Assembly (NCBI GenBank): GCA_030431255.1
Contig: JAUIJL010000017.1
Span: 153,285-217,284, forward strand
Origin: Thermoanaerobaculia bacterium
Lineage (GTDB): Bacteria > Acidobacteriota > Thermoanaerobaculia > Multivoradales > J023
DNA: 64,000 nucleotides
Direction of reading: 5' to 3'
Numbering within the stretch: position 1 is the first letter of the stretch; each line of letters opens with the position of its first letter. The translations under genes and the position numbers were made by a program. Under the pieces are notes generated by a model. It did no database searches, was not told the origin of the DNA, and was given only the letters and a program-made list of their open reading frames with translations. Shown piece by piece: positions 50,501 through 62,500 of the stretch.

Positions 50501-53500
50501 GCCAGCCCGTTGGCCAACCTGCGGGTGACGGACGAGTCCTTTGCCTTTGTCGCCGATCCGCCGCTCCAAGGTCAGACCGCGCAGATCACGGTGACCATCG
50601 ACAACCCGTCGGCCAACGACGCCGGTCCGTTCAGCGCCGAGCTTTGGCTCGACGCCATCGACACGGGTGTCTTGCTCACCAACCAGGCGTTCGCCGGCTT
50701 GGCGGCCGGCGGCTCCGTGGACATCAGCTCGCCTTGGAACGTGGTCGACCCGGAGGATCGTCTGGTCTACGTGTTGGTGGATCGAGCCGACGAGGTCGAA
50801 GAGCTCGACGAGTCCGACAACCAGGCTTTTGTCGAGCCCGACGTCCAAACCCTGCCCGACTTGGCCGTGACCTCCGGCAGTGTGGACCTGACTCCGGACT
50901 TCCCACAAGTGGGAGACGCCCTGCACCTCGACGTGCGGGTGGCCAACCAAGGGGATCAGCCGTCGCCGGCCAGCTTGCTCGAATGGCTGAATGAGTCCGG
51001 CACCGTGCTCGACTCCGTGGCCATTCCCGCCCTCGACGGTCACACCGAGGTGACCTTGCCCCTGGATTGGAATCCCGGTGGTCTGAGCGGCGAGCTCGCT
51101 CTGACGGTACGGGTCAACCGTGCGGCGCTCTTCCCCGAGGGCGACGTCGCCAACAACACGGCGAGCATCTCGGTCGGCATCCAGAGCGGCGACCTCTTCA
51201 TTTCGAGCCAGATCTTCTCGCCCAACGGCGACGGCGTGCGCGACACCACCCGCATCTCCTTCCGCAACGGCGCGGACACGGTGTCGATCTTCGGTCCGCG
51301 GGCAGACCTGACCCGCACGTTGACCGTGGAAGCCGGCGCCGAATCGGTGGTTTGGGACGGCCTGAACGATCGCGGCAACCTGTCGCGGGACGGCCTCTAC
51401 CAAGTGCGGGTCGGCGACCTGGAATCGTGGGTGGTGCTCGACAACAACCTCTTCGCGGTGACCTCGGAGCTGGATCAGCTCCTGCTCACGGGATTCATTT
51501 CCCCGCGGGTTCCGGGCTTCGATGAGGAGCGTTCCTATTTCACCAGCATGGTGCGCAGCGCCGTGGTGGAGGAGCTTTACGTGGTGGAGCGCTACCACGC
51601 GGCCGGCACCTCGTCGTCCGAGGATGAGATCTTGTTGCAAAAGTGGAACGGCGACGACCTGATCGAAATCGGGGAGTACACCGTGGGCCTGCCGTTGCTG
51701 TCGGCCAACCTGCAGGGGGACACCTTCCTCGCGGGATATCTAGGTGACGGCCCGCACGCCATCGTGCGTTATCCCGACCATCAAATCTCGTACCTCAATC
51801 CACCGGACGAAGCCGGCTTCGACCCGTGGCTGTCGCCCGACGGCCGCTGGGTGGTGTGGGCGTCCGATTGGCAGGATCGCTTATTCGTCCAGGATCTCGA
51901 AAATCCCGGCAGCCCGTTCGAATTCGACGCCGGCTTCTACAGCGGCAACAACCCCTGTGGATACTCCATCGATTGGACCCACAATCATCGGGCCAATGTG
52001 GTGGTGGGCGTCAATTGGGGCGAAAGCTACTTCTACGACATCTCCTTGCCCGCCGAAGGCTCCACCGATCCGCCGACCGCGGAAGCCAAGGGCACCGACA
52101 ACTACGGCGGCTGTGGTGGCGTGATCCCGTCGATCCGCACCGCGGACCGACCCACGGACGAGAAATCCACGGACGAGAAATCCGCGGTCGGGGTCAGCCG
52201 CTACCAAGGCCCCGACACCGCCACGGATTTCGATGTGGAGCAATTCGTTTGGGTGACGTCGGAAGGCGGCTACGGCTATGACGGAGCCCGCGGCCAGGGT
52301 GCGGACGAAGCCTTCCGGGTGGTCTGGGCGGATTCCGCGGGACCTGAAACCGGCGGCGCGGCGTCTGCTTCCGTGGCGAGAAGAGCGCCGAGCAGAGGCG
52401 TGCCGAGCGGCCGAAAGAGCGTGATTCCGTCGGCCCTCGACGATCCCGCGCAGGGATTCCAGAAAGGTGGCTACGGCGGCGGCAATCTGAATATTTTGGT
52501 GATCGACTTGGACAACGGCGAGCAGCTCGAGCAGGGCAGCATTGAAACCCAAGGTCCGTGGTGGGCGCCGCCGCCGGTGACCAGCGTTTCCAACGACGGA
52601 TTCGTGGTCGCCATGAGCGAGGAGTATTACGGCTGCTACGCGGGCCTCGGCTTGGGCTGCGCGGGCACCGACGGCACTGGCCAAGGGGAGCGGAAAACGA
52701 GATTCGGTCGATCCGCGCGTCTGTTGGTGGACGATCCCGAGGTCGAGCTGCGCCATGAGGCGTGGGCCGAGGCGGCGGCCGCCAAGGGCGAAGGGGGTGG
52801 CGGCTCCGAGGGGCAAATGTTGGTCGACTGGCGCTCCGGCGAGGTCCGGGAGCTGCCCTTCGAGCTCGAGAGGGCCGTGTGGTCGCCGACGGATAAATAT
52901 CTGGTAGCCGACCTCGATACGGCTTATCGGCTCGACGGCCTCTTGGCCTACTTCACGCCCGCCGCCAACCTCACGGTGCGGCTCAAGCCGAGGGTGCTCT
53001 TCGGCGATGCCGGTGTGGATTTGTGGGTCCTGGCCACCGACCGCTACATGGATAATTACCGGCTGGAATATGCGGATCTGAACGCGCCCGAGCTGGTCTA
53101 CGAGCCCATTGGCTTGCCGAGCAACGAGCTGCTCTTCGGCGAGTCCTGGGGCACTTGGCTGCCGCCGGCCAACGGCACCTACCGGGTGCGGCTGACCGCC
53201 CGGGATCGGGCGGGCAACGAACGCTCGAAATGGCGGCGGGTGGTGTGGAACGGTGATCGCGACATCGCCAATCTCTACACCGAGAATCGTTATATGTCGC
53301 CGCGCACCAGCCCCGGGGTCAAGGACCAGCTGGTCTTCCACTACACCGTCTTGCGACCGGCAAATCTGGACTTCGCCATCGCCGACGCCGACGGTGTGGT
53401 CTATCGGAACCTGCCAGTGGCGGCGGACGTGGTCGGCCCGAAAACCACGGTTTGGGACGGCAACGACGACGCCGGCAATCCCGTGCCCGACGGCCGATAT

Positions 53501-56500
53501 CTGCTGACCTACGGTGAGGCTACTTGGCCGATCATCGTCGACAACACGCCGCCCGAGGTGGTGTTGAGATTCGCCGACACCCACTTGGCGATCGAGCGAC
53601 CCCGGGATATGCAGCCGGCGGATCAGGACCTCTGGCTCAACGAGATTTTTGCCGCGGTGCGGGACTCTAATCTCGAGGAATGGCAATACCAAAGCTTCGG
53701 TCGCCACAGCGACGGCCAATGGTCGACGGAATCCTTGGGCACCGAAACCTTGGAGAAAGACGGCGATAAAGCCTGGCGGGTAGTCGGCGCCCATCAATTG
53801 GTGGGCTCAGAGCGGCGCATCATCGCCCGCGATCTGGCCGGCAACGAAACGATCACCACCCGCGGCTTCCGCGACGAGCGCTTGGCCTTTACCGACTCGG
53901 AGCCCGGTTGCCGCACCGCCAATCCCCCCTGCGCTTACCCCGAGCGTCCGCCGCTGGACAGAATCGGCGATTCCACCGGTTTCTTAGTGAGTGAGGATCA
54001 AATCCTCAGCTCCTTCTACGACACCCTATTGCTGCAAAGCACGGTGCAATCGGACCTCTCGGATCTGCGGCTCGAATATCGCGAGATCAGCTTGGTGGGG
54101 CTGCCGGCCGGTCCGTGGCAGAGCGGTGAGATCGAGGTGTCTCACGACACGGTGCTGCGTCAATTCGAGACCCTCGACGTGTCGTTCGCCACGGCGGAGC
54201 AGCCGGTCACGGTCTACGACCGACTGTCGGCGATTTATTGGAATCACCCGAGTCTTCCGATGGTGCCCCACGAGGTCCGTTTGCGGGCCACCAGCGACAG
54301 CAGTGTGGAGGTGATCAGCGATCCCGTGCTCTTCCAACCCGAGGTGCCGCTGCTGATCGAGTATCTGGGGCTCGACGAGAACGGCGACCGCTTCCGGGTC
54401 ACCAACGCGTCCGCCGGTGTGGTGCGCTCCATCCAGCTGGCCACCCGCGAGGTGGACGACTTCGGCAACATCTATTGGCAAGAGCGTTACGCGGTTATCG
54501 ATCGCTTGCTACCCGGTGACTTTGTGGAAGTCAGCACCAGCTGTGTGTTCGTCTCCCTCGGCAACCGTCTGGTGCGCGCTCAGGGGGAAGGGGATCTCGG
54601 TCAAGAGGCGATTTCCTTGAGCACGGGCATGCAGCCCCGGGAAGGCTTCAGTCTCCTGTCCGGTCGTTATTTCCCGGCCTCCTGCGCCGCCGACGGCTCG
54701 TCGCAGCTGGGCCGTGGTTTCTTCGGCCGCGAGGACCAAGCTCCGTGCGATATCGCCCCTGGATTCCCGAGCTTCTGGGTAACCACCGGCGAGTCGTCAC
54801 CGGTGGACGGCCGGGTGGCCGTGGATCCGACCGGCGCCTTGGTGGAGCGATACGAGCTGCTGGTCAACGGAGTGCCCGAGCTCACCATCGAAGGGCCGTT
54901 GTTGTCGTGGGATTACCGCCTGCCCCTCGATCTTTCGAATTTGGCAGAGGGCAGCCACACCCTGAGCGAGCGTTATACCTACGTCGACCAACCCGGCCTC
55001 TTGGGGACCTGTCCCCAGAGCTTCAACGTGCGCATCGACCGCACCCCGGCGGTCGCCCAAATCACCGAGCCGCTCTCGCAATCGGTGATTTGTCCGGCGG
55101 ATCTGACGGTGGACGTGGAGCTGGACGTGGTGGAAGCGGGGTCCGCCAACCACCGCATTTTCCTCGGCGATCGCTTGGTGGACTCGGATCACTTCTGCTC
55201 GCCGTATACCAACGCCACCGAATTCGAAATAGAGCGCCCCGAGCTGAGCAGCGGTGCCTTCGACCTCTCCGCTCGATTGATCGACCAGGCGGGCAACGCC
55301 TCGTGCACCAGCATTCCGGTGATCATTCCGGACCTGCCGAGCATCATGATGGTCGTGGAGCCGGAGATCTTCTCGCCGATCAACGGCCTGGGTCGACCGA
55401 TCGTGGCGGAGATCCGCTTCACCACCGGAACCCCCGGCACCTACGACGTCTTGGTGACCGATACCGACGGCACCTTGCTGAAGGAAAATCCGACCAGCCC
55501 GACGGACGGCATCGAGGAGCATAGCTTCGCCTGGGACGGCACGGACCTCGCCGGCCTGGACCTTGACGACGGTATTTATCGGGCGGTGGTGATTGCCCGG
55601 TCGCCCTGCGGCGCGGAGCAGACCGAGAGCTTGCCCTTCGAGCTCGACAAGACTCCACCCGCCGTGACCTTCACCTCGCCCATGGGTGGGGAGCTGGTGG
55701 GATCGAGCCTGGAATTCTTCGGCTCGGTGACCGATAAGAACTTCCAGCGCTACGAGCTGCAGGTCCTTTGGCTCGACGGCGCCGGCGATTGGCAACCCGT
55801 CAGCGCCGGCAGCCGTGAAGTGCCGGGCGCCGACAAACCCTTGGGCACCTGGAATACGGCCAGCTATCCGCCCGGCGAGTATTTGGTCCGGGTCTACGCC
55901 TTCGATAAGCCGGGCAACGAGACCTGGAGCGCCGAGGTTCCGGTGACCTTGAGGCCCCGCAACTTCATCCGTCGCTTCATGCGCGAGCCCGAGCTCTTCT
56001 CCCCCAACGCCGATGGCACCCTGGACGAGGTGGAGATCGAATACGAGCTGATCCAGGACGCCTTGATCACCCTGACGGTGGTCGACGCCGACGATCAAGT
56101 GGTCGCCACCCTGGTCGATGGCGACCTCCAAGCCGGCGCGGTGACCGCGGGCGACGGCATCCACGAGATCTGGGACGGCATCTCGGACGCCTTCTCGGTG
56201 GTGGCGGACGGCGACTACACCCTGGTGATTCTGGCGGAGGACCCGCTGGTGCCGCCGACTCTCGAATCGGAAGAGGAGCGTCTGTCGGTCACCGTCGACA
56301 CCGTGCCGCCCGCCTTGGAGTACATCAGCCCGCGGGCGAATTCCCTCTCCGGTCTGCCCCTGCAATTGGTGGGTTCCCAGGAGGAGCTGCATCCAGACAC
56401 TTGGACCGTCGACCTCCAGAGCTTGGAGAGCGATCGCGAGACCATCGCCACCGGCTCGGGCGTGTTCGAGAGCCGAGTGCTCGACGAGCTGACGAATCGT

Positions 56501-59500
56501 GCCGACGGCGAGTATTTGTCCACCTTCAGCGCCGTGGACGCGGCCGGCAACTCGGCCCAAACCTCGGTCGCCTTTGCCATCGACAACACGGCGCCGGCGG
56601 TGCAGATCTTCAAACCCGAAGGCGGCGCGGTGATCAATACGGTCAACGAGCCTCTGAGCCTTGAAGGCGAGGTGATCGAGGACAATCTCGTGTCCTATGC
56701 CTGGAGCTACGCCCCGGGCGAAACCCCGGACGACGCCGACTTCATGACCCTGGCCGAAGATAGCCTGCTGCCGGCCGACGGCTTGGTGACCTTCCCCTGG
56801 GATGCCAGCGGCTTGGACGACGGCCCCTACACCTTGCGATTGTCGGCCACGGACGAGCCGGGTCGCACGGCCGAGGTGCGCCGGGTCTTCATCGTCGACA
56901 ACACGCCGCCGGAGGTGTCCATCGACCAACCCCTCGACGGCGCGGTGATCGCCGACGAGTCGGATGTCCTGGGTTTGGTGGACGACGCCAACATGCTCAG
57001 CTGGGTGCTCAACATCGTGCCCGAGAGCGGCGATGTGTTGCCGCCGATCGGTGCCGGGGCCGCCAACGAGAGCGGCTTGCTGGCGCCGTGGACGGCCCTG
57101 CCCGTGGACGGTGAGTACCGTCTGGAGCTGGAAGCCGAGGATCGGGCGGGCAATCGCTCCGAGACCTCGGTGGCGGTGACCGTGTCCGTGGCGCCGCCCC
57201 AACCGCCGATCCTATTGTCGGCGGAGCCCAACGTGCGCGACGTCACCTTGGTGTGGCAGGCGGGCGCGGGTCCGGCTCCCGCCGGCTATAAGGTCTACCG
57301 CGACGGCGAGCAGATCGCCGGGCCCGTCACCGATACCACTTTGGTGGATCCGGCCCTGGCCGACGGCTCCTACGTGTACACCGTGACCGCCCTGGTGGCC
57401 AACGGCACCGAGAGCGAGCCGTCGAACGCCCTGACCGCGACGATCAATTTGAATCTGCCCGTGGCACACATCAGCGTGCCCAGCGACGGCGATCGGATCT
57501 CGGATTTGGTGCAGATCTTCGGCACCGCCCACCGCGATACCGGCTTGTCGGTGTGGCGTCTGTGGGTGCGCTCGGCGCCGGACGGCGCTTGGCAACTCTT
57601 GAATTCGGGCTCGGCGTCGGTCTTGGCCGACGAGCTCGGCCAATGGGATACGGCCCTGCCCCAATTCCCTGACGGCTTCTACGATCTGAAGCTCGAGGTG
57701 GACGACATCTTCGGCAATCGGGCCACCGCCCAGATCAACGTCGAGGTGGACAACGAGGCCCCTGTGGCGCCGGTGCTGACCTTTGCTGCGGCCACCATCC
57801 TCGACGGCGACGGTGTCACCAACGACATCCACGTGGAGTGGATGCTCGACCCCGCGCCGGCGGATCTGGCGGGTTATTACCTCTACCGCAACAGCCTGCT
57901 GGCCAACGCCCCGGGTCCGGTGGTGGGCAGCCAAGAGCCGTTCCTCATCGACGGCACCGCCTACGACGACCAGGACCTGGCCGACGGTACCTACGTCTAC
58001 TTCGTGACCGCGGCGGACACCGCCGAGAACGAGTCGGCGGCTTCGAACGAGTCGGATCCGATCACCATCGATACCCGCCGCCCGCACGCGATCATCGTCG
58101 ATCCGCCGGACGGCTCGGAATTCGAGGAGTCGACCCTGCTGACCGCCGAAACCCCCGATCTCGACGTCGAGACCGTGCAATTCGAGGTCCAGGCGGACGG
58201 CACCAGCGATTGGCTGCCCCTCGGCCCGCCGCTCACCCGCCGGCCCTATGTCATGGATTTCGCGCCGGCGAGCTCCGGTCTCTACCACCTGCGGGCGGTG
58301 GCGTCCGACGCTCTCGGTCCGGATCCGGCGCCGGAGAGCATCTCCCTGACGGAAATCGATTTGGCGCCGCCGTCCCCGGCGGATCTGACCGTGCGGGTCG
58401 ATGGCGGTGATATCCACCTGACCTGGACCGCTGTGCCCGATACCCACGGGGATCTGGCCGGTTATCTGGTCTATCGCGGCGGCGATCTGCTGACCCCGTC
58501 GCCGTTGCCCTTGACCCAGCTGACCTACGACGATTTGGATCTGGCGGACGGTTACTACAGCTACCAAGTGACCGCCATCGACGCCGGCGATAACGAGTCG
58601 GCGGCGTCGCCCTGGCGCAACGGCGTGGTGATGACCCCGACCTTCGACTTCGTCGATCCGATTTCCGAGTCGCCGGGTCGTAGCCTGAACGGTTATTCCG
58701 AGCGTTATTTCGAGTCCATCGAGTTGCAGCGCTGGGTGGCGACGGACACCTGGGAGACCTTGGCGGCCTTCGCCTCGGCGTTCGAGGGCATCTCGTTCCC
58801 GACGGTCCATCTCAACCAGGGCTTCAACACCCTGCGCTTCCGAGGTGAGGATTCCGAAGGCAACCGCAGCCGCTGGTCGCGGGAGCTGGTGTTGGTGTCG
58901 CACCCGCGGCCGACGCCGCCGGCGAATCTCACCGCCATCGCCGCCGGGGCCGACGTCACCGTGGATTGGACCGAGTCCGGCGAGCCCGTGAGCTTCGGTT
59001 ATGGGCTCGACCGCGACGGCACCCCGTTGACCGACCCACCGGCGCCCTATCCCTACGACGGAGCCGGCGGCCATGTGCTGTCTGCTTCCAGCGGGGCCGA
59101 CGTGGACTGGCAGAGGGCGGTGGACGGCGACACGGGCACCTCTTGGATGCCCGACGCCGACGCCATCGACGCAGGTCCTGTGTGGCAGTGGACCTGGGAC
59201 GCGCCCAAGCTGATCAGCGAAATGAATCTGCGGTGGGGCTCCTACGCCCGTCGCTTCTCCGTCGACGTCTTGGTGGACGGCCATTGGCTGTGGTGGCACT
59301 ACCGCTCCTTCAACAGCTCCACCAACCTCTTCATCGGTCTGGACCTGCCCATCGAAGGCGTGCGCATTTCGGTGGCGCCGGGCAGCTACTACTGCCCGAG
59401 CTGCTCGATCGCCGAAGTGGGTTTGACCGGATTGGATCTCTTGACGCCGCCCCAGGTGGACGTCGGAGTGGCCTCCGGAGCCCACGAATACACGGTCTTC

Positions 59501-62500
59501 GAGCTCAACCGCTTCGGTCAATTCTCCGACCCGTCGACGGCTATCGCCCTGGTGTCCACGGATCCGCCGAATCCGCCCACGGGTCTGTTGGCGGCCGCCG
59601 GCGCCTGTGGTTCCATCGATTTGGAGTGGCAAGCCCCCGATCCGCTGCCGGCGGTCTTCCTGGGTTATCGCTTGTATCGCAGCGCCGACGGCACGGTCTT
59701 CGCGCCGATCGCCCAGCCGGCGAGCGGCGACCTGGTGTACGTGGATGCGGGCCTCGGTCTCGACGCCACTTTCCACTACCGCTTGACCGCCCTTGCTCTC
59801 GAAAGCGGGCTGGAGGTGGAATCGGCGCCTTCGAACGTCGCCTCGGCGACCACCGAATGTGCCACCCCGCCGGCCCCCGAGCTGTTGGAGCCGACGGTGG
59901 CCGGTGTACCGGTGAATTGGCCGGTGCCCATCGCCGACGTCGGCGGTCGGGCCTATCCGGGCTCCTTGGTGACCCTCTTCCGTGACGGCGTGGACGTGGG
60001 CGCGCTCGTGTTGCCCGCGGCCGAGGCCATGTCGACGGTGACCCTGGAGGACTTCAACTACAACGCCATCTCCTTCAGCGCCGATCAGCGTCGGATCGCT
60101 TTCGATAGCGAGAGCGCTTCCGAAGCGGTTTCGGTGGTGGATTTGGACAGCGGCGAGACCTGGACCTTCACCGGTGACGAGCCCTACGGCGCGGCCTTGG
60201 ATCCGGCGGGTCAAACCCTGGTCTACCTGGATTGGAACGACGGCTGGAACCTCTTCGTCGCCGATCTCGAGGATCGCACCATCGAGCAGCTGACCACCGA
60301 TGGCGGTTATAGCTCGGCCCGGTTCAGCAATAGCGGCAGGGCTCTCTTTATCGTCGGCCAGGATCCGTTCAGCGGTCAACGGCAGGTGATCCATCGCGAT
60401 CTCAACAGCGGTGCTGAGACGGTGCTCTTCCAGGCCTACGTCAATATCTCCCACGTGGCCCAAAGCCCCGACGGTCGATATCTGGTGGTCAGCTTCACCT
60501 ACGGCCGGCCGCTGGTGATCGATTTGGTGGAGGGAGGCTCCCGCTACGTCGGTAGCTCCGACCGCTTGAGCATGTCGGCCATGCCCTTCTCGCCGGACGG
60601 TAGTAAGCTGGTCTACGTCCAGCCGGGTAGCAATGTGCTGAACGCGCGGCTCAAGGTGGCGGATCTGGTCACCGGAGCGTCGCAGGACGTCAGCGACGGC
60701 CCTGGCGAATTCGCCGCGGTCTGGCTCGACGATCGAACCTTGGCCTTCTTCGAGCTCAACCCCGCCGACGACGAGCTGTTCAGCCTCAAAACCCGCTCGT
60801 TGATCGACGGCCAAGAGACCGTGCTGGCGGCCAGCTTGGAGCGCTACGGCCTGCCCTGGTCCGACGGCGGTCCGTGGGATTTGATGCGCACCGGCGACGG
60901 TGCCCTGTGGCTGACCCAAGACGAGCAGCTGCAACGTCGCTTCCAGCCCAGCGGAGCGTTTGTCTTCCCGGACGTGGAGCTGGCGGTGGGCACCAATACC
61001 TTTGTCGCTCGCCAGGAGCTCGGGGACGATGTGCAGGAGAGCCTGCCGATTGAGGTGATCGTCGATCCAGACGCCTTCGGTGACGCCGAGGTTCGCTCGA
61101 TCACCGCCACCCCGCCGTTGCCGATCACCGGCACCCTGGTCGCCATCGACGGTGTGGCGCGCAACGCCGGCGCCGTGGAGCTGGAAGGTCTGGTGGTCAG
61201 CCTGATCCGCACGGCACCGTCCGGTGCCTCCGACGTGGTGGCCAGCCAGACCCTCGACCTCGCGCCCGATACCACCCACCGGATTCGCTTCCTGTGGGAT
61301 ACCACCGGCCAGGAAGGGGACTTCCTGTGGCGCTTGGTGCTCGATCCCGCGGATCTGTTGGTGGAGCTGGACGAAACCAACAACACGGAGCAAATCGTGG
61401 TGCCCGTGCGCGAGACCCTCGGCGCCCACGCCCAAATCGCCACGGATCGACCCGCCTATTTCTTGGGTGACAACGTCGCCATCACCGCCGAGGTGACGGT
61501 CAACGACGGCCCGGCGCCGACCACGGTGACCTTGAGCATCGAGGACTCCGCCGGGGTCTGGGTGGCGGATGTGGACAGCTGGCAAGACGACTCCTTCGGC
61601 TTCGAGACCCGGGTCACGCATTCCGGTTGGTCGGCGACGGGCATCTACCCCGGCGACTACCAAGCGGTGGTGACCGTGGAGCGCGGAGGCGGGGAGGCGG
61701 CGCGGGCGACCGCGGCCTTCAGTGTTGCCGCGCGGGTCGCGGCGGAGGTCAGCGGCTCCACGGACCGTCCGGTCTACAGCCGTGGCGACGGTGCCAACCT
61801 GCTGGCGCGGGTGATCAACACGGGCGACGCCATCCTGCGTGGCGCCCAAGCCGAGCTGCGGGTGGTCGCGGTCTCCGGTCTCGCGGTGGCCCGCGGCACG
61901 GAGGTGGCGAGCACGTTGGTGCCGGTGATCACCCTGCCCGTGGGCGACCTGATGTCGGCTCCGTGGGCCCTCGACACCTCGCTGATCCCGCCCGGCAACT
62001 ACGCCTTCGAGGCTCGGGTGGTGGACGACGAAGGTGCTGAGCTGGCGAGCTCGGAGCCCGTGGGCTTCGTGGTCACCGCCGCCGGTGCCGAGCTCCAGGG
62101 CACGGTGGCGGTGGCTCCGGTCTCCGCCGAGCCCGACGAAGGGCCGTTCACCATCAGCGCCACGGTGCAGAACTTCGGTGACGCAGCGTTGGAAGATGTG
62201 GTGGTCAAGGTGGATGTCATCGATCCCGAGCGCAGCACGGTGGTCGGTCATGCGGAGGCGCCGGCGACGAGCTTCGGCGTCGGTCAATCCCGTCCGTTCA
62301 GCTGGGATGTGTCCCTGAGCGTGTCTTACCTCCAGTCCTACCTGGTGTCGTTGACCGCCGAGCGGCCGTCGCTCCCGGGAGATACCGTAGGCGGTACCGT
62401 CGAGCAGCCGTTGGCGACCTCGAGCCTGATCTTGGTCGACCGCACGCCGCCGTTGGTGGAGCTGTTGGAGCCGGTCACCGAGATCCTCTGCTCCGAGTCC

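Noticed and set aside
48401..51640. A 1,079-codon minus-strand frame, and others at 51881-53797 and 54797-57202.
   Set aside because: Same reason; they mirror the giant gene and have no recognisable domain or ribosome site.
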